Source of the DNA: Persicaria tinctoria
Lineage: Eukaryota > Streptophyta > Magnoliopsida > Caryophyllales > Polygonaceae
Length of the DNA stretch: 64,000 nucleotides
Assembly (NCBI GenBank): GCA_037127255.1
Contig: JBANSL010000003.1
Span: forward strand, 17,363,314 to 17,427,313
Direction of reading: 5' to 3'
A model generated the notes under the pieces. It saw nothing but the letters and a program-made list of their open reading frames with translations, did no database searches and was not told the DNA's origin. Below are positions 23,380 through 33,317 of the stretch, in pieces (positions within the stretch are counted from its first letter, which is position 1; every line of letters begins with the position of its first letter). Made by a program: the position numbers and the translations under genes.

Positions 23380-26300
23380 TCAAGGTGGCATCTGCAGGGC
23401 CCATGTAGCTTGGGCCTCAAATAAGACTCCATTCTTGTCCATCAGCTGTAATCCTCCAGAATGGATCTTGTTCACCACGAACGGTCCCATCCGCTGCTTG
23501 TTGAATTTGTTGGGAAACCAATGATCCTTTGATTTAGAGACATAGGGCTTGTCTCCAATTTCATACTCCTTAGGCTCATCATTGGAAATCCTACACAATC
23601 GCACATACCAAGGCAGACCTCTCCCATGTATAGATAATTCTTTGATGGAAATAGGAGAAGAAAGATCCATACCTTGACTTACCTTCGCAGAAACGGAATC
23701 GGGGACCACGGTATTTGGTCGATCTCGACTAGGGCTCCTCGAGATCGACGATACTGCAGGCTCTGGTGGTGTCCTGGTCGAAGAAGCAGAAGTCGATGAA
23801 GAGGGTGGCTCGTCGACCTCGAGTAGGCTACTCGACATCGACAAGGACTTTGCTCCTGGCGGATGGCTCATCGAGGAAGGCATGTCTGGTGGCACTGGGT
23901 GGTGGTCGACCTCGACAAGCCTACTCGAGGTCGAGTAGGGCTTTGGTCCTGGAGTCACCATCATCGAGGAAGAAGAAGCCGAGGCCGTCGAAGAGTGGTC
24001 GATCTCGACAAGACCCTTGTCGATCTCGACTAGGGATGGTGCGTTAGGCGGCTTCTGTGTCGAGGAAGCAGGAGTCGTGTTGGCTGGGTTCTTGTCGACC
24101 TCGAGTAGCCTACTCGAGATCGACGAGGGTTTGGCTTCCGTCTGGCTGCTCGACGAAACTGGCTCTGGTGGAGTCTCCTTGGTTTGGTCGAGATCGACTA
24201 GGGTTTGGTCGATCTTGACCCCATACTTAGCTCCTGTCAAGGCATCCGAAAAATAATTAATCCACAACGACTTACCTTGGTCTGTGTCGATTGGATTCTC
24301 TGTGTTTTCCTTAAGGATTGCCATGATCTCCTCCACCTGGGCCTCCATGTCCCTTTTTTCTATCTCCTCAGGGGTCATATTTCTGACCTTGGGTTCCCCG
24401 CAGGTGATGTAGCCAGCTGAGATAGATTTGACCTCTTCCATCGGACCCGTATGCCTTTCAGTTTTGTTGAAGGAATACTCAATTACCTCATCGCTGATGT
24501 TGAAGGTGAGCACTCCTTTCCGTACGCTTATGTTGGCATCCACAATCGCCAAGAATGGTCTCCCTAGAATAATTGGACAAGCAGGATCTTCTTGCATATC
24601 AACAATTAAGAAATCAGCAGGAACGAAGAATTTACCTACTTGTACTGGTACATTTTCCACCATGCCTGTTGGAATGACCACTGTGTTGTTGGCCATGTAT
24701 AGTCTAGCATCCACGGGCTCTAAGGCACCTATCTTAATCTTGGACCAAATCGTTAAAGGCATAATACTAACACTGGCTCCAAGATCACATAGGGCATTAA
24801 TTCTGTATGGACCAAATCCAATAGTTATAGCAAACTTACCTGGATCCGGCCTCTTCTCCAATATGTCCAGATGGCTGCAATCCTCTGTGATTTCTGCCAT
24901 CGATCGCTTTTTGCTCAGAATCTCCTTTAGGAACTTGACGTAGGACGGCATTTCATTGAGAGCTTCTGTGAAGGGGATAGTGACGTTCAGCTTCTGAAGC
25001 ATCTTGATGAAGCGCTGAAACTTTTTCTCCGCTGGGTCCTTTAGAGATTTTGTGGGGAAAGGCAGCTTCTTTTTCTGAGTCGGAGCCAGAACAGACGTCG
25101 GAGTTGCTGCAGATTTCTCGACCAAGGGCTCCTCGACATCGACAAGAGTCTTGTCGAGATCGACTGGATTGGGTGTAGTCGAGTTGCTGTTCGGCGCAGA
25201 CGAAGATTCTGGCAATTTCTCCTCGAGGTCGACGAGAGTCTTGTCGAGGTCGAGTACGGCCTTGTCGAGATCGACTACGGACTTGTCGAGGTCGACTTGA
25301 TGTTCTTCGTCGTTCTGCTGCTTTCCAACCTCTGGCTCTTGTAGTTGATGGCCGCTTCTGAGTTTTACAGCAGCGACGTGTCCAGTCTTTCCCTTTGGAT
25401 TTGGTTCTGAAGATCCAGGGAGTGCTCCTGATTGTCTGGAGATTCCCGCTGCTAGCTGACCAATCTGTGTATCAACTGTTTTCCACCAGATATCAATTTC
25501 CGCAAGCCTAGAGTTGACACCTTGCATCTGAGTATAGACGGAGTTGAAGGATTGCCTAGTTTCTGAGTGGTTCCTCCGTATTTCCTCCAGGACTAGCTGT
25601 ATATCATCCTTTTTCTGGTCCCTTTCTGGATGTCCTGGAGCTTTGTAGGGCGGAGGATTCCTAGGGACTCCTTGGTTCCATTGTGGTTGCTGAAACCTTT
25701 GGTCCCCCATGTAGCGATTGGGACCCCCTGCGTAAGCTGCATCCTCATGGTGCTCTGCCAATCTGACTTGCTCTGTGTGTGGGCACTCAGGAGTGGTGTG
25801 CCTTTGCGATCCGCATTCTATGCAAGGCTGGTTGACAGAGAGATATTTTACTTGCTTGATGAGCTTCCTATTCTGGTCTCTGTAGTATTGCTCCCTGACA
25901 TCTGGATCGATCTCCTTTGATGGCTCATAGAGGGGCATGGATGGTGCTGGCCTGGCGTATGGGTTCTCTTCATAAGTTGCAGTAGACCCATACTTGTTGT
26001 CGTAGGTAGTGAGCTTCTCCAGTACTCCCCATGCGTCACTTGGTGGCATTGTCAAATACTCGTAGCGAGTATAATTGTTGATTCTGTCCTTAGTGACTTG
26101 ATCAAGAGAGTTGAATAAGATCTCCTGAATGATGTAGGGTGGCTGTCCATGAGTAGGGCAAGATCGTAGCAGTTCCTTGTAACGCTCCCATGCCCTTGCC
26201 AGCGGTTCCCCTTTCTGCTGTTTAAAGGCGGTGATTTTCTGGCGGAGATGTGCTGTTTTGGCAGGTGGGAAGAATTTGTTCAGAAACTCTTGCTCTACTT

Positions 26301-26583
26301 GGGCCCAGGTTGTGAGTGATTTTGCTTTCATCCCTTCCAGCCATTTCAGTGCAGGCCCAGCGAGCGACCAGCGGAAAGATTTCATTTTGACATATTCCAG
26401 AGTTGTGCCTTCTGCAAGAGTACGGCACATATCATGAAAGTTAGTAATATGTTCAAGAGGACACTCATTAAATCTGCCGTAAAAGCCATTATTTTTAAGC
26501 TCTATAAGAAATTGAGTGCGAATTTCAAAAGAGTTTTCAGGGATTAGAATCGTCGATTCAGGCACGACGAGAGTTGGGTGCAT
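23380..26583 (-). CDS. Gag-protease polyprotein fused to the pol C-terminal tail
   Basis: This frame of 1067 residues starts within gag. Residues about 10-210 are the capsid-like Retrotrans_gag domain (FRWSLAGPALKWLEGM, FFPPAKTAHLRQKI). A CCHC knuckle (CIECGSQRHTTPEC) lies near 260-275. A retropepsin-like domain (CDLGASVSIMP, IILGRPFLA) lies near 600-720. The last 90 residues (MGPFVVNKIHSGGLQLMD) resemble the post-integrase end of Athila pol, so RT, RNase H and integrase were lost by internal deletion that kept the frame. The linkers hold repeated VDLDK-type and VEVD-type units encoded by TCGANNTCGA arrays. The natural gag start is probably at 26838, because the frame continues upstream with 56 codons from there. 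A TAA at 26668-26670 separates the two parts. Confidence 0.85.
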   Translation of the reverse strand: MHPTLVVPESTILIPENSFEIRTQFLIELKNNGFYGRFNECPLEHITNFHDMCRTLAEGTTLEYVKMKSFRWSLAGPALKWLEGMKAKSLTTWAQVEQEFLNKFFPPAKTAHLRQKITAFKQQKGEPLARAWERYKELLRSCPTHGQPPYIIQEILFNSLDQVTKDRINNYTRYEYLTMPPSDAWGVLEKLTTYDNKYGSTATYEENPYARPAPSMPLYEPSKEIDPDVREQYYRDQNRKLIKQVKYLSVNQPCIECGSQRHTTPECPHTEQVRLAEHHEDAAYAGGPNRYMGDQRFQQPQWNQGVPRNPPPYKAPGHPERDQKKDDIQLVLEEIRRNHSETRQSFNSVYTQMQGVNSRLAEIDIWWKTVDTQIGQLAAGISRQSGALPGSSEPNPKGKTGHVAAVKLRSGHQLQEPEVGKQQNDEEHQVDLDKSVVDLDKAVLDLDKTLVDLEEKLPESSSAPNSNSTTPNPVDLDKTLVDVEEPLVEKSAATPTSVLAPTQKKKLPFPTKSLKDPAEKKFQRFIKMLQKLNVTIPFTEALNEMPSYVKFLKEILSKKRSMAEITEDCSHLDILEKRPDPGKFAITIGFGPYRINALCDLGASVSIMPLTIWSKIKIGALEPVDARLYMANNTVVIPTGMVENVPVQVGKFFVPADFLIVDMQEDPACPIILGRPFLAIVDANISVRKGVLTFNISDEVIEYSFNKTERHTGPMEEVKSISAGYITCGEPKVRNMTPEEIEKRDMEAQVEEIMAILKENTENPIDTDQGKSLWINYFSDALTGAKYGVKIDQTLVDLDQTKETPPEPVSSSSQTEAKPSSISSRLLEVDKNPANTTPASSTQKPPNAPSLVEIDKGLVEIDHSSTASASSSSMMVTPGPKPYSTSSRLVEVDHHPVPPDMPSSMSHPPGAKSLSMSSSLLEVDEPPSSSTSASSTRTPPEPAVSSISRSPSRDRPNTVVPDSVSAKVSQGMDLSSPISIKELSIHGRGLPWYVRLCRISNDEPKEYEIGDKPYVSKSKDHWFPNKFNKQRMGPFVVNKIHSGGLQLMDKNGVLFEAQATWALQMPP

Positions 26584-26838
26584 GTAGTCCTCTGCCGTGG
26601 TTGGATACTGGGCAAGCTCAGCTTGTGCTTGTTCCCTTGCTGCTCTCTCAGCGGCGATAGCAGCATCTTAAGCGTTGATAGCGGCATCTCTTGCGGCTAG
26701 TTCCCTGGTAAGCCTAGCGATCAGCTGTTCCTGTGTTTCAGCGGCCGACATGATCCTTTTGAGTTTGGAGTGGATGTGTAGGTAGCGCTCCGGTTCGTCT
26801 AAGCTGTCAAACTCAGGTGTTTGACCAGAACGACGCAT
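26584..26838 (-). pseudogene. N-terminal segment of gag upstream of an in-frame stop
   Basis: From ATG at 26838 the frame of the downstream gag runs 56 codons (MRRSGQTPEFDSLDEPERYL at the start), then meets TAA at 26670-26668. It continues open as DAAIAAERAAREQAQAEL into the main frame. The units DAAINA and DAAIAA flank the stop, so the stop is a single change in a short repeat. Confidence 0.75.
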
Positions 26839-26901
26839 ATACCTGCAATCTAACTCAAAGAAATAGTGAGAACTGACTACCTAGGGCGCGATTGATTGCT
26901 T

Positions 26902-26918
26902 CCCCGGCAACGGCGACA
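26902..26918 (-). promoter_or_regulatory. tRNA-Asp-type primer-binding site
   Basis: The plus strand reads CCCCGGCAACGGCGACA. It matches the plant tRNA-Asp 3' end, CCA included, at all but one of 17 positions, as in Athila elements. It lies three bases from the right LTR. Confidence 0.75.
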
Positions 26919-26921
26919 ATT

Positions 26922-29166
26922 TGTTGTTGCAGGAGGATGGTCAAGTATAAAATAAATATGAAATATAGTTCAGATTGACTTCCCTGTCTCAGCAAATAAT
27001 ACAAGACTTCCTCCCGTTGTAGTAAGAGAAAAGTCAGGATCGAATCCACGAGGAAGCACGTCAGCAGTTCTCAGGTAGCTATCAGATTCTCACAGACACA
27101 GCAGCAGAGCAGAACAGACAGAATCGCAGAAACAGAAAGAAAGAAACAAATAACCCGGCAAGGGCAACTAAAACAAAAGCAAAGAACAAGTAAAAGACAG
27201 AAAGTAAAGCAAACAAAGAAAGAACAACGCAGCAAATAAAGGGCAAAGGCTCTCGTCGATCTCGACAAACAGTACTCGAGATCGACCAACACAGTGACTC
27301 AGAAAGTGAAAATCGACCAGAAACAGAAGAAAAGACAACTCGACTAAGACAAACCCAACTCGAGATCGACAAGGGGTAACTCGATCTCGACGAAGCTTCG
27401 TCTAGGTCGACCAGAAACAGAAAAAAGACAGAAACTTTAAAGCTTGCAAATTCAAACACAGAACTCAGAATTTCGGTGAAATAAATCAATATAATAAAAG
27501 ACCTCCAAGGCTAGGTTTTCAACACCACAACGATAACCATGCAAAACAACACATAAAGGCATAAAAGATCATGCTTTCCATCTAAATAACTTTCGTCATT
27601 AACAAATAGGCATATAGAGGCTCTCGCATAAACCCTAATTGTTACTAACCCTTTTTCACATAATTAATCCAAGTTGCATTAAGATCACTTTCGCTTCAAT
27701 AACACAAACAAGGATCACCTTCAACTCTCGCAAAAGAATCATGCTTATAGGGATAGAAGATGAATTGCACAAAAAGATCTGACCTTTATCGCATCGCCTC
27801 ACATGGCCACCGTTGGGCTCACCCCAGCCCCAGAAGTGGGTGGACTGCTCACGCCTCATTGCAATCGCAGACATTGAATTGATGAAAGAAACTTGCATAA
27901 AAATAAATTCAAAGCCTTTTACAATCTTGGCAATCAACTTTCGCTGTAAGCCAAAACCCTAAAAACCTCAGAACTCCTAACTTCTCTGTGGAACTACTTA
28001 CTTCTCTCTGAAATTGAATCTAACTGAATTTTGAATGAATGAAAATCAGCCCCCTAGGGCTTTATTTATAGCCTTCATTCCCTAGCTAATCTAGGAAAGA
28101 AGATATCTATCTCTATCTAAATTGCTTAAAAGATAAATAAATTGTTTAATGGAATTAAATCCATAAGGAAAAGATAAAACTAATTATGGTAGGTATGTCT
28201 TTATGTTGATAGATTCCGCCTTCCATGGATAGATTTGATAGATCGGATAGATCCCAGTAACTCTCGGATTCCTTCATGGCCAAGACATCCAAATTCTACT
28301 CGGACAAGCCAAGTCGAGAAGCTTCTGGAATCTGGGTCTAGTCGACCTCGACAAGGTCTCCTCGACCTCGAGTTGGGTGGCTCGGCTTGGCTCGGCTCTG
28401 CTCGATGTGGCTCGGACTCTGGCTTACTGGTGCTCGTCGACCTCGAGTTGGCCTTGTCGACCTCGAGTGGGATTAGGTCATCGACCGGACCTTCTCGGGT
28501 AGATCTCCTCGGGTTGCTCGGACATGGCTCAGGGCGGCTCGTCGATCTCGACGAGCCCTAGTCGACCTCGAGTAAGGTTGGCCGACTAGGTCTTCTCGAG
28601 CTGCTCCTTCCGCTGGCAGCGGATGGCTTCGTCCGCGGCAGCGGGTCCTTCGTTCCGCGGCAGCGAGTCCTTCTTTCCGCGGCAGCGAGTCCTCCTGGTC
28701 GTCCTCGGGTGGTTTTTCTCGGCAAGCTCGGCTCTTCTCCTTGTCGACTCCGGACATGGGGACTGGGCTTCGTCGACCTCGACCAAGGCTTGTCGAGGTC
28801 GAGTAGGGTCCGGAGCTCGGGTGTCTGGCTTGCTCGATCAGGGTGTGCTCGACCAAGGCTGCTCGGCCATGGCTCGTCTAGGTCGAGTAGGGTTACTCGA
28901 TGTCGACTAGACTTGGCTCTCCGATTTGTTCCGCTGTTTTGACCTTGGACTTCTGTAGTGGTTTTCCGAGCTTTTCCGACCTTCTGTAGAATTGTTGTAA
29001 ATGCCTCGATATCTGCGATTTAAACAGAAACTGGTGTAGATTCCATAATTTTGGCAAATAAGCATAAACTACATAGATTCTGTACTATCTTAACCCAAAT
29101 GAATGAAATGTATACAGAAATCGATATAAAAGTTACTGTAAAACATGGCAGACTCCGCTCACAACA
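26922..29166 (-). repeat. 5' LTR (right copy)
   Basis: This is the same 2245-base LTR as at 19671-21915. Differences seen are one A/G change near base 19 of the LTR, T/A in TCGATTTCTG versus TCGATATCTG, and T/C in GGCAGATTCC versus GGCAGACTCC. It carries the same TCGANNTCGA clusters. Confidence 0.93.
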
Positions 29167-30985
29167 CACAGGATCGATCCACGAGGAAGCGTGTCAGCGG
29201 ATCCTAGGCAGCGGAGAAATCTCACGGAAGTCGACCACAGGTGTCCTAGATCTCGACTAGGGTTAGTCGACAAAAGATCGGACAAGTCGAGCAGAGCGCA
29301 GCAGCAATCATAGGTTCTCGTCGATATCGACTAGGGCTTACTCGAGATCGAGTAAAGCTGTTGAAGTCGAGTTGGGTCTTGGTCGAGTTCCTGCACACAG
29401 AAGCTACGACGATTCTGGAATCGAAGATCAGTAACTCGAGATCGAGGAGTGCAATTCGAGATCGAGTAAGACGGAAAACTAAAACAAAATAAAGTAAAAA
29501 CAAATGCTTTGGGATTCGAAAATAAACTTTATGTAAAAGACTTCCAAGATTAGGGTTTGCAAAAACGATAACCAAGCATGCATAAGGCAAGAATAAAACA
29601 GATAATCATGCGAATCGCATCAAAGGACTAAGCTTTCGCCTTTTCCAACAATTAGACAACTCTTTCAAGAAACCCTAATTGTCTCTACTGATTTTATGTT
29701 TACAATCCAAGTTGTTAGCATGGACCTCCATTAGATGGGTAATAAACACATAACAAGTAATAGATGCTCAAAACATGATAAAAGTCGGATCTTTTTACCT
29801 CAAACACGCAGGGCTATCGTCGGGCTCGCCCCAACCCTAGAAGTGGGTGGACTACTCGCGCTTCATTGCAACCTCAGACATTGATGTATAAAAAGAAACT
29901 TGCATTAAACTAAATTCAAAGCCTTTACAATCCCGGCAATCCAACTTTCGTTGAACGCCAAAACCCTAAAACATTCGAACTCCTAAAACTTCTCTGTGAA
30001 CTACTTCTCTACTTTTGAATTGAATGATTCCTAAAATCAGACCCATGGGCTTTATTTATAGCCTTCTAATCCTTGTTATTCAAGGATAGAATATCTCTAT
30101 CTATATCTAAAAGCTTAATGATAAATAAATGGAATAAAGGAATTAAATCAAAAAGGGAAATTCTATCTAAAATAGGTAAGTCTTCCATGTGGATAGATGT
30201 TGATAGATCTCGGATAGACTCGGCAATCTTCGGCTCCAAGGATTCCCAAACCGAGTAGGACAGCTCAAACCGTGTTACGCGTCTCCGGAAGATTTCCTCG
30301 ATCTCGGGTAACAGGGTGTCGTCGACTTCAGTGGCTCGGCATCTCGGGTAGCTGGTCCTCGACACGGCTCGGACTCTGGCTCCTGGGTTTAGTCGATCTC
30401 GAGCAAATAACTCGATCTCGAGTAAAGGTGGCTCATCGACTAAGTTGCTTGGTGGTGTCGGGTAGCCTCTGCTCGATGTTGCTCGGACTGGCGCTCTAGA
30501 TGTTGTCGATATCGAGGACCTTCCCCGATATCGAGTACGGGTGATGCTTGGTGTCCGAGTTATCTGGTCAGGTCGGGTAACGCTCCTCGGCATCCTCAAT
30601 CAGCTTCTCCTCGACTATGGGTTGGTCCTTGCTTGTTGTCGATCTCGAGTAACATGCTCGATCTCGAGGAACTGCTTGGAGTCGGGTAACTTTGTCCTTG
30701 GCTTCTCGACATGGTGCTCTCCGATCAGGGGGGGTCCGGACATTTTTTGTCGATATCGAGTACCACTTATCGATATCTAGTAGACTTGTTGCTTCCGTCT
30801 TTGCTTCTTGGTTTTCTCCTAAAATGGCTCCATATTCTGCAATATTAAACCAAAACTTATGTAGATCTCCATTTCTCGCAAATAAGCACAAACTACATAA
30901 ATTCGACATATTCCCAACCCGAAATACGCAAAGTGTATAGAATATGGAACTAAAATGTGCATAAAAACATGGCTACTTTAGAGAC
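29167..30985 (-). repeat. Truncated LTR of a related family
   Basis: The sequence follows the layout of the adjacent LTR with much divergence: AGGATCGATCCACGAGGAAG near the start, GGGCTCGCCCCAACCC in the middle, and AGCACAAACTACATAAATTC then AAAACATGGC near the end. It lacks about the first 110 bases of the LTR. It is rich in TCGANNTCGA words (TCGATATCGA, TCGATCTCGA). The end at about 30985 is approximate. It is a leftover of an older relative joined directly to the young element. Confidence 0.75.
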
Positions 30986-31019
30986 ATCAATTTCCCCTGC
31001 AATTCATTAATGGGGACTA

Positions 31020-31251
31020 ATGATTTCCCTCATAAATTCTTCAATGCTTATATACCCTCCCCCTCCTCCCTCCCCTTTCCCTTTTTTTTTTGGCGCCATC
31101 GCTGGGCGGGAACAATCTGGCTCCCTCCTTTTTACTGTAGCGAGCTGCTCCATCTCTCTCCCTCTCTCTACCTGTCTTGTCAATAATGCTCAAGATTTTC
31201 TCCCCCCTCTCTCTCTCTCTCACACACACACACATCTCTCTCTCTCTCACA

Positions 31252-31293
<42 letters not shown>

Positions 31294-31446
31294 GTCCAGC
31301 TGTCAAACTCACAGTGTCCAGTCTCCCCCACTAACCTGCTACTAGTTGAACCAAAAAAACAGATATCCGGAGTTCTGCAATTTTTTTCCGGATGGGGTTA
31401 GGCGTGCAAGGGTTTCACCCAAAAGGGTTATTTTAGCAAAACACCC
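31020..31446. other. Inferred right end of the MULE
   Basis: This stretch follows the LTR remnant. It contains C-rich tracts, a TGGCGCC-rich block, the CT microsatellite, two TGTCCAG words, and the inverted copy of the left-end 15-mer at 31395-31409. No transposase N-terminal coding is visible in it. Confidence 0.4.
31207..31289. repeat. (CT)n/(CA)n microsatellite
   Basis: Runs of CT are interrupted by CACACACACA and CACACA, ending in about 20 uninterrupted CT units. A GA-rich tract lies at the matching place near the left MULE end (850-900). Confidence 0.9.
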
Positions 31447-31456
31447 TATAAATAAA

Positions 31457-31647
31457 CTAGTAGAATTCCCGCGCAATGACGCGATTTTTAATAAATATAG
31501 AAAAATAATATTATAAAATATTAATAAAAAGTTAAGATAAAATAATAAAAGCACACTTGAAATCTTTAAGAAAATGGTAAAAATGTTTACCATAAAGTTA
31601 GACTTCATCAAAAAGGTTTTTAAATTAAGATATTATATTGATATAGA
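31457..31647 (-). mobile_element. Short Helitron copy
   Basis: On the minus strand the 3' end has a GCGTCATTGCGC hairpin-like block followed by ACTAG, next to T. The 5' end reads TCTATATCAATATAATATC, preceded by A. An inverted relative of its interior lies at about 41240-41338. The 5' limit could also lie further right. Confidence 0.6.
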
Positions 31648-31849
31648 TTATTATTATAATATATTAAGATTTAAACATAGATTAATAGTAGACATTAGAT
31701 TTAATTTAATGTTTTGAATTTAACTCAATGGTTAGTAAATGGGTAAGAAAATAAAAGGGAAAAAATGTAAATATATCAAAGAGATGAAGAAAAAAAATAA
31801 TAAGAGAAAATTATGATTAGTTGAAAAATCTATATCAATATAATATCTT

Positions 31850-33066
31850 AATGTTATATGAGCCGAACACCTCGAGCTCGGCTCGAAAAAGCTCGGCTCG
31901 GGCTCGTTCGCAGAGGGAAAACGAGCCAAGCTTGAACATAATTTTGGGCTCGAACCGAGCTGGAGCCAAGCTCGAGCCGAGCCCGAGCCGAGCTCGGAAG
32001 CTCGTTTTATAAAATTACTAAAATACCCTAGGGTTAAGAGATACGAGGGGGTGAGGGATCGAGGGTTGCATTTTCGCACTCGCTCACAACTCACTCCGCC
32101 GCTTCTCCTATTCCTGAGTTCCTTCCTCCTGGGTTTCTCATATCTGCTCACTCGTCACTCGCTCGCTTCTCCTCTTCCAAGGTCTCGCTCACTTCGTCAC
32201 TCGGCCATCCTTCCGAGCTCGGCTCAGGCGGCGTTGGTGTGCAGTAGCAGCGCCGACGGTCTCAGATCTGCTTCCTTCCGTCCGTCGTTCATCCATCATT
32301 CCTTTCGTCCAGCGGGCGTTGTTGCTTGTTGCCTTTGTTGGGCTGTCTAGCCTGTCTTCCTTCCTCAGATCTGCCTTCCTTTAGCGGTACAGGTGAGGCT
32401 GTGAGCTTCCTCAGATTTGTCTTCCTTCCTCATTCATCTTCTTGTTACTTCGTTGGCTTCGTTCCTCGTTCCCTCTTCTGAAATATGTTCGTTGCTATTT
32501 GAGAAATCTGTTCACTGCCGTTCGAATTAATATTTTCTTGTTGCTTCGTACTGAACGTTCATTGGCATTTGAGAAATGTGAAATCTGAATGTTCTTGTTT
32601 CTTTTATTGAATTTCAATGTTCATTGCTATTTAAGAAATGATGAAAGGTGATATAAATGAACAAATTCCTACTTACACATCTGAAATGAGAAATAACACA
32701 TCTAATGATGTAATTATATAAATGTTATCTCATTTCAAGGTTGTTGAATTTAATACATCGATTATGGTTTATTAAAATTATCAAGTGAACTCTTTTGTTA
32801 AATTCAAGTGAAATGTTATTTCAAAGCCGAGCTCGAACTAGCCGAACAAGCCCAGATGACGAGCTCGAACGAGCTCAAGCTCGTTCGTTCAGCTTGTTCG
32901 AGCCGAAACAAGCCGAGCTCGAGTTTTATCCTAGGCTCGGGAGCCGAGCTTGAGCGCTAAAAAAGCTCGAATAAATTATGGGCTCGAGCTCGGCTCGGCT
33001 CGTTTTCCGTTCGAGACAAGCTTGAACATGTAAAGCTCGACTCGTTCGGCTCGTATATCACCCCTA
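31850..33066. mobile_element. Non-autonomous DNA element rich in GAGCTCG words
   Basis: The two ends carry inverted versions of ATACGAGCCGAAC followed by dense GCTCGAGCTCGGCTCG-like words. The right end reads inward as TAGGGGTGATATACGAGCCG, hAT-like, while the left end is eroded. The interior (32050-32480) is exon-like C/T-rich DNA without a recognised protein. I could not find a target duplication. Confidence 0.5.
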
Positions 33067-33317
33067 AATTTATATATATAGATAAAAGCTAATTCTAGAG
33101 AAATTTTTGCTAACGCCGCAATTAATCAGCGGTCCTGCGTGAGATATCTATATCTATATAAACTCTTAATTTAGAAGAGTTTAGGATGATGTGTCAAGCT
33201 TAGAGGAATTTTAGGAGTCTCGATCAATCATTATTTTTGCCATTTTTCTTTGACTTTCTTTGATTTTAATTTTTTTTTCTTTTTTTTTCCTTTAATTCTC
33301 TTTTTTCTTTAATTTTA

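Larger units (their letters stand above)
19671..29166 (-). mobile_element. Young Athila-like (Ty3/gypsy) LTR retrotransposon, lacking pol
   Basis: Two direct LTRs of 2245 bases (19671-21915 and 26922-29166) start TGTTG and end CAACA. By eye I found only three differences between them, so the insertion is recent. The primer-binding site beside the right LTR fits tRNA-Asp. The interior encodes gag and an aspartic protease but no reverse transcriptase, RNase H or integrase core. Mobilisation would therefore need proteins from a relative. No clean 5-bp target duplication exists: CACCC on the left and CACAG on the right. The left side is MULE transposase and the right side is a related LTR remnant, so the junctions were probably made or altered by recombination. 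Confidence 0.9.
700..31446. mobile_element. Mutator-like element (MULE), broken by nested insertions
   Basis: Two MULE-type genes, a MuDR-like transposase (minus, 17813-19670) and a DUF1985/Ulp1-like gene (plus, from 2063 and ending at 17263), point to one autonomous-type MULE. A 15-bp inverted match lies at 736-750 (TTGCACGCCTAACCC) and 31395-31409 and is followed at similar distance by AATTGCA on both sides. This is compatible with long, degenerate terminal inverted repeats. Removing the CACTA (2646-14771) and the retroelement block (19671-30985) leaves about 7.3 kb, a normal MULE size. The exact ends are inferred from the GGG starts and aligned repeat edges. I found no clear 9-bp target duplication. 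The element is dead: its genes carry stops and it seems to have lost the transposase N-terminus. Confidence 0.5.

Noticed and set aside
31020..31401. Frames across the CT microsatellite
   Set aside because: Translation is SLSLSL or RERERE from the repeat itself.
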